DNA of 36,487 bases from contig NZ_JAHMIN010000009.1 in assembly GCF_018986435.1 (NCBI RefSeq), forward strand, positions 164,723 through 201,209, in the 5' to 3' direction. Under the pieces are notes generated by a model. The model was not told where the DNA came from. It searched no databases and saw only the letters and a program-made list of their open reading frames with translations. This document shows positions 8,795-18,355 of this stretch, one piece after another. A program made the translations under genes and the position numbers. The DNA is from Hahella sp. HN01. Its GTDB lineage: Bacteria; Pseudomonadota; Gammaproteobacteria; Pseudomonadales; Oleiphilaceae. How positions within the stretch are numbered: position 1 is the stretch's first letter; each line of letters begins with the position of its first letter.

Positions 8795-10445
8795 GCGGGA
8801 GAATGCGAAGGAGGATTCACGCTCGCCGATGGAAAAAATGCAGGCTCTGCGCACGGCGTATGCCAGTGCGTTGCCGCAAAAGCTGACCAATGTGCGCGAT
8901 AGTTGGAGCTCCGTCAGAACGCTGCAAAATTTCAACCGGGAAATTCTGATGCCCTTTCGGCATCTGGTGCATCGTTTGGCTGGCTCCGGCGCCTCCTACG
9001 GGTTCGCCCGACTCTCCGCGCTGATGCAGAAGATCGAACAAAAAATCGATCAGCTCTCGGACTTTCCCGAGAACGCCAAGCGTTTGGTGCTGGAAATCGA
9101 TAACCTGCTGACTCAGGTTGATTCCTCCGCGCAACCAGACGAACAAAGCAACGAAGAGCTTTCTCTGATTTCCTCCCAACGCATTCAACGGCCGGCGGCG
9201 CCTAAAGCGTTATTGGCTTTGTCGAAACAGAGCGCCTGCAATTCGCTGCCGGAACAATTGAAACATTACGGTTATGAGGTGCGCGCCTGTTCTGCGGAGG
9301 AAGTGATCGAGAGCGCGCTGCGGTTTGAGCCGGATATCGTCGTCTATGAAGAGCTGGGCGCATCCCAGCTTTGTCCGGCTCCCATTGAAATGGGTAAAAC
9401 CAAAGTACCTTTTGTGTTCGTCTTACATCAAACGCCAAACCTGTTTTTGCGCGTGCAGGCGTATCGGGCGGGCATACGCGAAGTGTTGCAGTCGCCGCCG
9501 GATATTTCCCAGTTACTGAGCAAATTCGATCAATGCTTCATTTCTGAGGGAGATGTGCCTTACAGAGTGCTGTTGATCGACGACGACAGTGAACTCGCCA
9601 TGTATCACGCACAGCTGCTGGAACAGGCGCAGATGAATGCGAGGGTGGTGTCCCAGCCTGAGGATATTCCTGAAGTATTGCTGGAATTTTTTCCTGATGT
9701 GATTCTGATGGATTTGTATTTGCCTGGGTATAACGGCATCGAGCTGGCTGTGGCCATACGCCAGGACGCCACGCTCTATGGCGTGCCGATCATCTTTGTT
9801 TCGGTGGAGCAGGATATCGCCCGCCACTTGGGCGCCATTCGCGCTGGCGGCGACGATTTTCTTATCAAACCGGTGCCGGCGCCCTTTCTGCTTGCGTCGG
9901 TGGAGAGTCGGGCGCGACGGGGCAGGGAACTGCGGGGCATGCTGAGCCGGGATGGCCTGACTGGGTTGCTCAACCACGTCAGTGCGGAAGAGTATTTATC
10001 GCAGCAATTGTCCCGGGCTCGCCGTATGGATAGCAGTCTGGCGTATGTCATGGTCGACCTGGATCACTTTAAAAAGGTGAATGATAATTACGGCCACTTG
10101 ATGGGCGATCGTGTATTGGTGAATTTCGCGCGTTATCTGCAGGGGCGTTTGCGGCGTAGCGATGTGATCGGGCGTTACGGCGGCGAAGAGTTTGTCGTCA
10201 TATTGCCGGACACCACCAAAGAGCACGCCCGTTTTGTCATCGAGTCCATGCGCATGAGCTTCGCCTCCATCAATCACAATACTGCGGAAGACCCTCTACG
10301 GGTGACCTTCAGCGCGGGCATCGCCGCCTTTCCCGATATCGACGACATGACGATGCTCACCAAGGCGGCGGACGACGCTCTGTATGACGCCAAGCAGCAG
10401 GGGCGTAACAAAGTCTGCATATATAAACCTAAGACCTCGGATTGA
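8784..10445 (+). CDS. HPt - pseudo-receiver - receiver - GGDEF diguanylate cyclase
   Basis: With the ATG at 8784 the product has 553 residues. Domains in order: an HPt domain (about 20-115) with H63 in HRLAGSG; a degenerate receiver (about 140-250) in which the acid pocket is lost and glutamate (E189) replaces the phospho-aspartate; an intact receiver (about 259-378) with LLIDDDSE, D310 (VILMDLYLPG) and K362; and a GGDEF domain with GGEEF (466-470). An RxxD inhibitory site (457-460) lies five residues earlier. It should make c-di-GMP under control of phosphotransfer and product inhibition. The start is uncertain: ATG 8784 overlaps the previous gene by 11 bases, while ATG 8829 has a distant AAGGAGG. 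No histidine kinase is encoded nearby. Confidence 0.85.
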   Translation: MRDERENAKEDSRSPMEKMQALRTAYASALPQKLTNVRDSWSSVRTLQNFNREILMPFRHLVHRLAGSGASYGFARLSALMQKIEQKIDQLSDFPENAKRLVLEIDNLLTQVDSSAQPDEQSNEELSLISSQRIQRPAAPKALLALSKQSACNSLPEQLKHYGYEVRACSAEEVIESALRFEPDIVVYEELGASQLCPAPIEMGKTKVPFVFVLHQTPNLFLRVQAYRAGIREVLQSPPDISQLLSKFDQCFISEGDVPYRVLLIDDDSELAMYHAQLLEQAQMNARVVSQPEDIPEVLLEFFPDVILMDLYLPGYNGIELAVAIRQDATLYGVPIIFVSVEQDIARHLGAIRAGGDDFLIKPVPAPFLLASVESRARRGRELRGMLSRDGLTGLLNHVSAEEYLSQQLSRARRMDSSLAYVMVDLDHFKKVNDNYGHLMGDRVLVNFARYLQGRLRRSDVIGRYGGEEFVVILPDTTKEHARFVIESMRMSFASINHNTAEDPLRVTFSAGIAAFPDIDDMTMLTKAADDALYDAKQQGRNKVCIYKPKTSD

Positions 10446-12943
10446 TGGACAGGAGCAGTGATAAAGGCATGGACGGTGCACTGATAAACAAGCTGGCGCA
10501 GATCCAGCGACATTATCGGCAGTCGTTGGGCGCCAGGGCGGATGCGCTGGAAAAATGGTGGGACGAATTGCTGAAAAAGAGCGATCGTCAACGCCTGAAC
10601 GATATTTGTATGACGCTGCACAGCCTGGCGGGATCGGGAAAAACCTTTGGGCTTCCCGAACTCAGCGCGGCGGCGGCGGAGTTGAATGCTTATTTGCAGG
10701 ACTTAATCAGAGAAGGCTCGACTGCGTTTGACAAGCACAACGAACGCATGGGGCTGCTTTTACAACTGATGCGCCGCCCACACACCGGCGACGCCGCGCC
10801 TGGAGCTAGCGAGATGGAGAGTAACCCTCGTCCGGGACGCTTGGTCTACATCGTCGAAGACGATCAGATGCTGGCGCAGTGGATGAAAACCCATATCGAA
10901 CAGCATGGTTACAGCGCGCGTATCTTCAACAGCCTTACGGCGCTGGGGCAGCGCCCGCAAGACGAAACGCCGCCGGCGATTCTGATGGACGTTATTCTGC
11001 CGGAAGGGGAAAACGCCGGGCTGGATTTCGCCATCAATCAGAACTCATCGGAGATGTGCGGCGTGCCTTTGGTGGTTATTTCCAAGCGCACTGACTTTGA
11101 TGCGCGTCTGCAGGCGGTGCGGGCCGGAGTGCGTCACTATCTCACCAAACCTCTGGATTCAGAGAGTCTGCTGGCCAGTATTGAAGACATGGTGGAAGAG
11201 ACGCCGGCGGAGCCGTATCGCATTCTGCTGGTGGATGACGATGAAGACATTACCGCCTTGTATCGGGCGCATCTGGAAGCGGCTGGCGTGGAGGCCCGCA
11301 CGCTGAGTGAACCGAGAAAAGTGCTGCAGGTAATCACGGAGTTCAAACCGGAACTCATCGTTCTTGATCTGCATATGCCGGAATGCACAGGGTTAGAAGT
11401 GGGGCAGATCATCCGCCAGCATGTGCAATTCGCCAACGTGCCGTTGGTGTTTCTCTCCGCGGAGTCCGATTCCAGCGCGCAACTGACCGCCATCGAACTG
11501 GCTGGCGATGATTTTCTGATGAAGCCCATCGACCCTGAAGTGCTGCGTATCAATCTGATAGCGCGCGCGCGTCGGGCCCGCATGGTGAGCATGTATGTGC
11601 GCAGCCTGATCAAGGAAATGTCCTTTAAAGAGCAGCACGATGCGCTCACCGGGCTGCCCAATCGATTGCATCTGGAGCGCCGCCTGGAGCTGGCGATTCG
11701 CAACGTGCGTTATGGCGTGCGGGATCAGTTTTCACTGTTTCTGATCGACGTGGACAACTTCCAGCATATCAACGACGCCTACGGGCATGAGCTGGGCGAT
11801 CAACTGATCGTCGATTTGTCCAAACGACTCGAATCCCTGATTCCTCACAGCGCGGTCTTGTGTCGCCCGGGAGGGGATGAATTCGCCATTCTGTTCAAAG
11901 GCGTGCGGGATAAGAAACAGGTGATTCAATATGCCGAGCGGCTGCTGGAGGCCTGTGAGACGCCGTTCAATATCGGCATGGATGAAATCAGCATTGGCCT
12001 CAGTATTGGCGTCGCCACCTACAGTCGCGAACACAAATCCAACTTCGGCATTGAGCTGTACAAAGAAGCCGACATGGCGTTGTTCACCGCCAAGAAAATG
12101 GGCAAGAACGACTTTGTGATCTTTGAAGAGCACATGGCGTCAGAGCTGAAAGCCCAGGTGAGCATGACCAGCGATCTGCGCAAGGCCCTGGTCAACCGGG
12201 AGTTTCATCTGGTGTATCAACCCCAGGTTAATTTGTACAACCATCGCATATTCGGCGCGGAGGTGCTGTTGCGCTGGAACCATCCAGTGCGCGGACCGGT
12301 GTCGCCAGCGGAGTTTATTCCTGTGGCGGAAGCCCATGGCCTGATCGATCAACTGGGCGAATATGTGCTGCGCTGCGCCATCAAACAGATTGCCGACTGG
12401 AAGCGTCAATATGGCCGCGCGGTGCGTTTGGCGGTGAACGTGTCGCCGCGTCAGTTCGGACGATTTGATTTTGTATCCCAGGTTGGCTTGCTGTTGGAGG
12501 AGTTCCATGTGGACGGGCGTCTGCTGGAGCTGGAAATCACAGAAAGCGCCCTGGCCAAGGATATAGAGACGGCCGTGTCCAAACTGATGGAGCTGCGTTG
12601 TCTCGGAGTGGGCGTAGCGGTGGACGACTTTGGCACCGGCTTTTCCAATCTGGCCTCATTGAAGCGTTATCCGGTGGATTTACTGAAAATCGACCGGTCC
12701 TTTATTCGCGATATCCCACATGATCAGGATAATCTGGCGATCGTTACTGCGATTGTGCAAATGGCGAAAACCCTGGGTTTGAAGATTCTGGCGGAAGGGG
12801 TGGAGACCATCGATCAGATCCGCGTCATGCGGCAACAGGGTTGCGATCTCATCCAGGGCTTTTATGTTGCTCGTCCCATGCCGGTGGAGCAGTTTGAGGG
12901 AGACTACCTGAGCGGCGCAGGTCAAGAGAGCGGGGCCTTATAA
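10445..12943 (+). CDS. HPt - receiver - receiver - GGDEF - EAL c-di-GMP turnover protein
   Basis: This 832-residue protein starts at the ATG that overlaps the previous stop by one base (TGATG). It contains an HPt domain with H59 (LHSLAGSG), receiver 1 (about 132-250; D182, TKP), and receiver 2 (about 258-375; LLVDDDED, D308, MKP). A GGDEF domain follows (GGDEF at 476-480, without an RxxD I-site), then an EAL domain. The EAL signature reads EVLLRW (E606), keeping the ExLxR residues, and NVSPRQF, ELEITES, DDFGTG, LLKIDRSFI, ILAEGVE and IQGFY are all present. It therefore looks competent for both synthesis and hydrolysis of c-di-GMP. It shares layout with its upstream neighbour, suggesting duplication followed by gain of EAL, and its first receiver is intact. 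Confidence 0.87.
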   Translation: MDRSSDKGMDGALINKLAQIQRHYRQSLGARADALEKWWDELLKKSDRQRLNDICMTLHSLAGSGKTFGLPELSAAAAELNAYLQDLIREGSTAFDKHNERMGLLLQLMRRPHTGDAAPGASEMESNPRPGRLVYIVEDDQMLAQWMKTHIEQHGYSARIFNSLTALGQRPQDETPPAILMDVILPEGENAGLDFAINQNSSEMCGVPLVVISKRTDFDARLQAVRAGVRHYLTKPLDSESLLASIEDMVEETPAEPYRILLVDDDEDITALYRAHLEAAGVEARTLSEPRKVLQVITEFKPELIVLDLHMPECTGLEVGQIIRQHVQFANVPLVFLSAESDSSAQLTAIELAGDDFLMKPIDPEVLRINLIARARRARMVSMYVRSLIKEMSFKEQHDALTGLPNRLHLERRLELAIRNVRYGVRDQFSLFLIDVDNFQHINDAYGHELGDQLIVDLSKRLESLIPHSAVLCRPGGDEFAILFKGVRDKKQVIQYAERLLEACETPFNIGMDEISIGLSIGVATYSREHKSNFGIELYKEADMALFTAKKMGKNDFVIFEEHMASELKAQVSMTSDLRKALVNREFHLVYQPQVNLYNHRIFGAEVLLRWNHPVRGPVSPAEFIPVAEAHGLIDQLGEYVLRCAIKQIADWKRQYGRAVRLAVNVSPRQFGRFDFVSQVGLLLEEFHVDGRLLELEITESALAKDIETAVSKLMELRCLGVGVAVDDFGTGFSNLASLKRYPVDLLKIDRSFIRDIPHDQDNLAIVTAIVQMAKTLGLKILAEGVETIDQIRVMRQQGCDLIQGFYVARPMPVEQFEGDYLSGAGQESGAL

Positions 12944-12952
12944 ATCCAGCGG

Positions 12953-12980
12953 TTGCGTCGGTGTCCCGGTGTAATAGAAT
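12953..12980 (+). promoter_or_regulatory. Candidate promoter of gloC-like gene
   Basis: TTGCGT (12953-12958) and TAGAAT (12975-12980) are separated by 16 bases. They sit just after the GGDEF-EAL gene and about 40 bases before the next start codon, so the metallo-hydrolase is probably transcribed separately. Confidence 0.42.
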
Positions 12981-13021
12981 GGGGCAGCGCCTGTTGTAGG
13001 ACTTGGATTTAGTGAGTAGTC

Positions 13022-13654
13022 ATGAAATACGAAATAGTGCCCGTTACCCCTTTTGTGCAGAACTGCACCGTACTCTGGTGCGAAAAAACGCGTCAGGCCG
13101 CCGTGGTGGACCCAGGCGGAGACCTCGCCAAGATTGAAGCCGTGTTGACGCGTAACGGTCTGACGCTGGAAAAAGTGTTGTTGACCCATGCGCATATCGA
13201 TCATGCCGGCGGCACGGCTGAGTTGGCGGATTCTCATGAAATTCCGATCGAAGGACCGGAGTATGAGGACAAGTTCTGGATCGACGCCTTGCCGCAGCAA
13301 AGCATGATGTTCGGTTTCCCCAACGCCAAGCAATTCACCCCGAGTCGCTGGTTGAACGATGGCGATGAAGTCAGCGTCGGTGAGGAAACCCTGCAGGTGT
13401 TCCACTGCCCGGGGCATACGCCCGGACATGTGATTTTCTACCATCAAGGCGCACGTTTGGCGCTAGTGGGAGACGTCCTGTTCAATGGCTCCATTGGCCG
13501 CACTGACTTTCCCAAAGGCGATCACGCCACGCTGATTCAATCCATCAAAACCAAATTATGGCCACTGGGCGATGATGTTTCTTTCATCCCTGGTCATGGC
13601 CCCATGTCCACCTTTGGCGTGGAACGTAGAACCAATCCTTTCGTGAAAGACTAG
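13022..13654 (+). CDS. gloC: MBL-fold metallo-hydrolase, type II glyoxalase GloC (YcbL-like)
   Basis: A 210-residue metallo-beta-lactamase-fold protein. The zinc motif THAHIDHAGG places H56, H58, D60 and H61. Further ligands follow in CPGHTPGH, LVGDVLF and PGHGP. The N-terminus MKYEIVPVTPFVQNC and overall length fit the YcbL/GloC group, which hydrolyses S-lactoylglutathione in methylglyoxal detoxification. It lacks the extra C-terminal domain of classical GloB. It is cytoplasmic with no signal peptide. The gene converges with the amidase gene, with 36 bases between stops. Confidence 0.85.
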   Translation: MKYEIVPVTPFVQNCTVLWCEKTRQAAVVDPGGDLAKIEAVLTRNGLTLEKVLLTHAHIDHAGGTAELADSHEIPIEGPEYEDKFWIDALPQQSMMFGFPNAKQFTPSRWLNDGDEVSVGEETLQVFHCPGHTPGHVIFYHQGARLALVGDVLFNGSIGRTDFPKGDHATLIQSIKTKLWPLGDDVSFIPGHGPMSTFGVERRTNPFVKD

Positions 13655-13690
13655 TCGCGTCTTTTCTGCGCAACTTTTTTCTTGCGACGC

Positions 13691-15391
13691 TCAGGGCTTT
13701 AACAGATCGAAGTACAGCGCTGGACGTCGCAGCTCCACCTTGCTTTCCAGCGCCCGTCCTACGCGCAGCAATGTATGTTCGCGCCAGGCCCCGCCCATCA
13801 GTTGCAGTCCGATCGGCAGGCCTTTGGCGTCGTAATCCACCGGCAAGGTCAGCGCCGGCAGGCCGGTAAGATTGGCGGAGAAGGCGAAACGCATCAGCTC
13901 CGTCAGCACCTGCAAGTTGGACTCGCCGCTGGGCTCTTTCTGCGGTCGAATGCGCGGAGCGGTCATGGCGGTGGTGGGCGTGACGATAATGTCCACTTTC
14001 TGCAGGAGGTTGTCGAAGTCGCGCATGGCCTGGGTGCGAAAGCGTTGCGCCTTGATGTAGTCCGTACTGGAAAACTGCTGCGCCACGGCCAGATTAAGGC
14101 GCGTGTCCAGGCCGAAGCTTTGAGGATTACGGCGATACTCGGCGTCCACTGCCGCCAGCATTTCCGAACCGATGGTGATGGCGTGACTGACCCGCTGCAG
14201 ATCCAGGCCTTCGAGAGTGATTTCCTGCACCTGAGCGCCCAGACTTTTCAGCTTTTCTACGGCCAATTGACAGGACTGCGCCACTTCCCGGTTGGCGTGC
14301 CCGAACCAGGGAGAATAGATACCGATGCGCAGGTCGGACAGGTCCTGCTTCATATAGTCGGAAAGATGGGGCGGCGGCTGATCGATGGAGAAGGGGTCCA
14401 TTAAGTCTGCGCCGGCGATGGCGCTGTATGCCAGGGCCACATCGTCGACGCAACGTCCCATGGGACCGACATGGGCCACGCTCCAACACAGTGGAAAAGC
14501 GCCATGCTCGCTGACGCGTCCCCAGGTCGGCTTGAGTCCCACTACGCCGCATAACGCAGCGGGAATGCGGACGGAGCCGCCGCCGTCGGCGCCGAGGGAG
14601 ATCGGGCACAGACCCGCCGCTACCGCAGCGGCGCTGCCGCTGGAGGAACCGCCAGCATAGTGGTCGAGATTGTAAGGGTTACGGCAGTGGCCATGGTGCA
14701 CGTTGGCTCCGGTGACGCCAAGGCCGATCTCATGCATGTTGGCCTTGCCGATGATGATGGCGCCGGCGGCGCGCAGCCGCGCTACGGCGGTGGCGTCCTG
14801 GTCGACGGAGCAGTCCTGCCCGTAAATCTGGGTTCCTACGGAGGTGGCGTAGGGCGCTGCGTCGAGTTCGTCTTTGATCGCCACCGGCACGCCGTCCAAC
14901 AAACTCAGGGGACGTCCTTCCTGATAACGTTGCGCGCTGGCTTTCGCCTGCATCAGGATGTCTTGTTCCGAGCTAAAAATGACGGCGCGCAGCGGCGGCT
15001 GACCAGAGTCGCTTTGCTGTAGCGCTGCGATGACCTGGCGCGCAACATCCAGCGGCGTGGTCTGGCCTTTGCGATAAGCCTGGATAAGGTCTCTGGCTGA
15101 GGTCAGCGGGAAGGCGTCCTGTACGTTTTTAATCGCTTCCTCCGCCATGGCGATGCTGGCTCGGGCGTGGGCCGCTTCCGGCGCGCGTCCGGGAGGATGT
15201 CTGGGAAATAGCGTCGGCGTGGTGTTCAGCTCCGCCTCGCGCAGCTTGTAGGCTCCGCCCTCGCGCAGCAGCGCCAGTCCCAGAATACGACGGGAATAGT
15301 TGCTTTCGAGCAGGCCCACCAGGGTTTTCAGAGGCGTACCGGCAAGGCGGGGAAACTTCAAAGACTTCAAATCGTAAGACATAAAACTCAT
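13691..15391 (-). CDS. Amidase-signature family hydrolase
   Basis: An amidase of about 566 residues from the ATG at 15391; an upstream TTG at 15427 and an ATG at 15382 are alternatives. The Ser-cisSer-Lys triad is visible: lysine in GVPVAIKDEL (K173), cis-serine in the glycine/serine block AGGSSSGSAAA (S249) and nucleophile in GADGGGSVRIP (S273). The first 90 residues form an extension ahead of the signature domain. This extension and the GGGSVRIPAALCGVVGLKPT block recall fatty-acid-amide-hydrolase-like bacterial amidases rather than GatA, since no gatB/gatC is adjacent. Substrate unknown. It is divergent from the subtilase gene, with an AT-rich promoter zone at about 15430-15470 between them. 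Confidence 0.82.
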   Translation of the reverse strand: MSFMSYDLKSLKFPRLAGTPLKTLVGLLESNYSRRILGLALLREGGAYKLREAELNTTPTLFPRHPPGRAPEAAHARASIAMAEEAIKNVQDAFPLTSARDLIQAYRKGQTTPLDVARQVIAALQQSDSGQPPLRAVIFSSEQDILMQAKASAQRYQEGRPLSLLDGVPVAIKDELDAAPYATSVGTQIYGQDCSVDQDATAVARLRAAGAIIIGKANMHEIGLGVTGANVHHGHCRNPYNLDHYAGGSSSGSAAAVAAGLCPISLGADGGGSVRIPAALCGVVGLKPTWGRVSEHGAFPLCWSVAHVGPMGRCVDDVALAYSAIAGADLMDPFSIDQPPPHLSDYMKQDLSDLRIGIYSPWFGHANREVAQSCQLAVEKLKSLGAQVQEITLEGLDLQRVSHAITIGSEMLAAVDAEYRRNPQSFGLDTRLNLAVAQQFSSTDYIKAQRFRTQAMRDFDNLLQKVDIIVTPTTAMTAPRIRPQKEPSGESNLQVLTELMRFAFSANLTGLPALTLPVDYDAKGLPIGLQLMGGAWREHTLLRVGRALESKVELRRPALYFDLLKP

Positions 15392-15558
15392 TCCGGGGTG
15401 AAGCTGCGTTTTTATGCTCTGACGCAATTGGTTATATTTTATATAGAACGCTTTAGTATAAACGCCAAATGATGACGAAGGCGCTGCAATTGGCGCTCAC
15501 GTCCTCCTGTCTCCTGCTAGGATATACATATATGACCCATTTGCGTTGTGGAATTTAT

Positions 15559-18117
15559 ATGCGAAGCCTCTCATTTACCGGCAAAGCTTTCATGCTCACT
15601 CTGGCGACGACGTTAACCGCCTGCGGAGGCGGTGGAGGAGGGGGCGGCGATAGCGGTGATACGCCCGCCGCTTTGACCTATACGTTGTCTGGCTCTATCA
15701 GTATTCCGTCGTTTACGCAGGTGGATTCGGATTCTTCTGACGTTTCAGTGGGCACTACTTCTAACAACAGTGAGAGTGAAGCGCAGATCATTTCGAATCC
15801 GGCAATCGTCGGAGGCTACGTCAGCGATTCATCTGGCGCATACGACGGTGAGCATTCATATCGCCGAGACTTGGTTGATTACTACCGAGTCAAGTTGTTG
15901 GCTAGTCAGACGGTTAAATTAAACGCGGAAGCGTCTGCAAAAGGGATTGCATCCACTCAGCGCTTAACCCTGTCTCGGGTCGACGGCGCTACAGACCCTT
16001 TAGTTGCAACGAATATTGGCGTTAAAACGCTTACAGTACCCGCTGACGGTGATTTTTATATCAAAGTTGAAGGTTTCTCAGGCCCTTCCAGCTACATCCT
16101 GGTAGTTGGCGAGGCAGCTTCAAGCAGTGCGCTCAATAATTATTCTGCGCTATCGATACCGACCCAGGCGGAGTTTGCGCCGGGTGAGGCGATTATCCGC
16201 TACAAGGCTGCGAAAGGATATTCCGCGCAGGCGCTGCCGGGATATTTTCTGGAAAGATTCGGCGACGCTAATACAGGCTTGTTCCGCTTCGATGACGCCC
16301 AGATAGTGCAGGGACCTGCGCTAAAGTCCTTGGCGCAGAAAGTGGATGAAAGACAGCGCACAATTGAGCTGATAGAAGCTTTACGTCAGCGGCCGGATAT
16401 CGAGTTCGCCGAGCCCAATTACATTCGCAAAGCGCTGGAAACGCCATCAGACCCACTTTATGGACTGCAATGGCATTATCCTTTGATCAGTTTACCCAGT
16501 GCGTGGGATGTCACTCATGGTTCTGGAGTTGTTGTGGCGGTTTTAGATACTGGCGTATTACTAACCCATCCTGATTTGTCTGGGCGTTTAGTGAGCGCCA
16601 ACGATGATTTCGACTTTGTCAGTTCCCTGTCCTCGTCTCTAGATGGCGACGGCATTGATAGCGACCCCACAGATCCTGGCGATAGCGTGTTTGGAAGCAG
16701 CAGTTTTCATGGCACGCATGTCGCCGGAACCGTCGCAGCCGCCTCGAATTCCATCGGAGGGGTAGGCGTCGCCTTTGAAGCTAAAATAATGCCGATACGA
16801 GTGCTCGGGCAGGGTGGGAGTGGTTCTGATGCGGATCTGGTGCAGGCGATTCGTTTTGCTGCGGGACTTTCCAATTCTTCGGGGACTATCCCCAGCCGAC
16901 GTGCTGACATCATCAATATGAGCCTTGGCGGCGCTGGGTTTTCTACAGCTTTGGGCGTCGCTGTTCAGGATGCATTAAATGCCGGTGTGATCGTGGTGGC
17001 GGCCGCAGGTAATGAAAACACCTCGTCTCCGTTTTATCCGGCGGCCTACCCTGGCGTGATTTCGGTCAGTGCGGTGGGGTCCGATGGACTGAAAGCGCCT
17101 TATTCAAATTATGGCTCCACGGTTGATGTCGCGGCCCCTGGCGGAAACTTCTTCCTTGATCTGGATGGAGACGGCCAACAAGACGGCGTGCTAAGCACAT
17201 GGGGGAATGACAGCTCAGGCTCTGTCCAGTTCGCTTATTCGCAGATGCAGGGCACGTCCATGGCGTCGCCTCATGTGGCGGGAGTTTTCGCATTAATGGA
17301 GTCCCTCCGTGATGTGACGCCATCGGATATCGACAGTTATCTGACAAATGGCGAGCTGTCGGTTGATATCGGCGCTACAGGGAGAGATGACATCTATGGT
17401 TACGGTTTAATAGATGCAGCCAAAGCCGTGACGGCGGCAGGAGGCTCGCCGCCGCCAGTTGTGAAAGCATCCGCCAACAATTTGAAATTCACCAATACCA
17501 GTTCGACGGTCATCACCCTGAGCATTCCGTCTGGCGTTAGTGGCGTGACCGTATCCACGTCCGCGTCTGGTGACGTCGTATGGCTGAGCGTGGATGACAA
17601 TGGCGACCTTGATGACTCAACTTATCGCATCAGTGCGGACGCCACCGGTTTGGACGTGGGAGTCAGCTATCCAGGCGAAATTACAGTGGATTATGTGATT
17701 GATGAATCGTCTAAGGCGGTCAAACTGTCGATCCCCGCCACGCTGACCCTGGCTGATCCAAATGCTAAGCCGGATGCCGGCAAGCATTATATTTTGTTGG
17801 TTAACCCAGAAGACATATCAGATGTTCCATATCAGATCAGCGCCACTGCTTCGGGCGGCGTTTACAACTTCGCCTTCAGCGGTGTGGAAGCAGGAACCTA
17901 CCTCTTGGTGGCTGGCACAGATTTGGATAATGACGGCAAAATCTGCGATTCGGGCGAAGCCTGCGCCGAGTATCCCGTGCGCAATGCCCTGGAAACGATA
18001 GAGATGAATGAGTCCAAGTCAGGATTTTCATTCGCCACCGGCTTTCAAGGCGACATTGGTAGCGCCGGAGCGGGCGACTCACAGGCGCATAAGGAATATC
18101 ACCTTCTTAACAAGTGA
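15559..18117 (+). CDS. Lipoprotein subtilisin-family (S8) serine protease
   Basis: From the ATG at 15559 the product has 852 residues and starts with a lipoprotein signal ending LTAC (C22), followed by eight glycines, a flexible tether from the outer membrane. Upstream in-frame ATGs (15469, 15532) would bury the signal peptide. After a linker comes a PPC-like beta domain (about 85-190), a propeptide-like segment (PGEAIIRYKAAKGYS to FAEPNYIRK), then the S8 catalytic domain. The triad is D330 (VAVLDTGV), H384 (HGTHVAGT) and S567 (GTSMASPHVAG). The C-terminus (about 640-850) has beta-rich repeats and a DLDNDGKICDSGEAC calcium-type motif. Likely a surface-anchored protease. Confidence 0.88.
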   Translation: MRSLSFTGKAFMLTLATTLTACGGGGGGGGDSGDTPAALTYTLSGSISIPSFTQVDSDSSDVSVGTTSNNSESEAQIISNPAIVGGYVSDSSGAYDGEHSYRRDLVDYYRVKLLASQTVKLNAEASAKGIASTQRLTLSRVDGATDPLVATNIGVKTLTVPADGDFYIKVEGFSGPSSYILVVGEAASSSALNNYSALSIPTQAEFAPGEAIIRYKAAKGYSAQALPGYFLERFGDANTGLFRFDDAQIVQGPALKSLAQKVDERQRTIELIEALRQRPDIEFAEPNYIRKALETPSDPLYGLQWHYPLISLPSAWDVTHGSGVVVAVLDTGVLLTHPDLSGRLVSANDDFDFVSSLSSSLDGDGIDSDPTDPGDSVFGSSSFHGTHVAGTVAAASNSIGGVGVAFEAKIMPIRVLGQGGSGSDADLVQAIRFAAGLSNSSGTIPSRRADIINMSLGGAGFSTALGVAVQDALNAGVIVVAAAGNENTSSPFYPAAYPGVISVSAVGSDGLKAPYSNYGSTVDVAAPGGNFFLDLDGDGQQDGVLSTWGNDSSGSVQFAYSQMQGTSMASPHVAGVFALMESLRDVTPSDIDSYLTNGELSVDIGATGRDDIYGYGLIDAAKAVTAAGGSPPPVVKASANNLKFTNTSSTVITLSIPSGVSGVTVSTSASGDVVWLSVDDNGDLDDSTYRISADATGLDVGVSYPGEITVDYVIDESSKAVKLSIPATLTLADPNAKPDAGKHYILLVNPEDISDVPYQISATASGGVYNFAFSGVEAGTYLLVAGTDLDNDGKICDSGEACAEYPVRNALETIEMNESKSGFSFATGFQGDIGSAGAGDSQAHKEYHLLNK

Positions 18118-18125
18118 GGACGGGC

Positions 18126-18145
18126 GGGTGAAAGGAATTTCACCC
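18126..18145 (+). terminator. Stem-loop after the subtilase gene
   Basis: Perfect 8-bp arms GGGTGAAA and TTTCACCC enclose a GGAA loop, 9 bases after the subtilase stop. The following bases are only moderately T-rich, so it may be an mRNA 3'-end stabiliser rather than a strong intrinsic terminator. Confidence 0.42.
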
Positions 18146-18355
18146 CTTCCCAGTTGATCTTTGGCGGCATTCCTATAAATTAATGCCCAATTCCAATCTC
18201 CGGCGATTGGCCCCTGCGCCCACCGGAGAAAGTCACAAGCGCATGCAGGCGCGTTTCCGGGAAAGGCCGTTGTCCGGCCCAATCAGTCAATAGCGGGCAG
18301 GGAGCGCCGCCCGAAAGCGCGTCGGCAAGTAACGAGTTGTATTCAGGAGAAGCTT

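Noticed and set aside
13655-13690. A shared terminator between gloC and the amidase gene
   Set aside because: Only short, imperfect pairing (GTCGC with GCGAC) could be found around the T-rich run.
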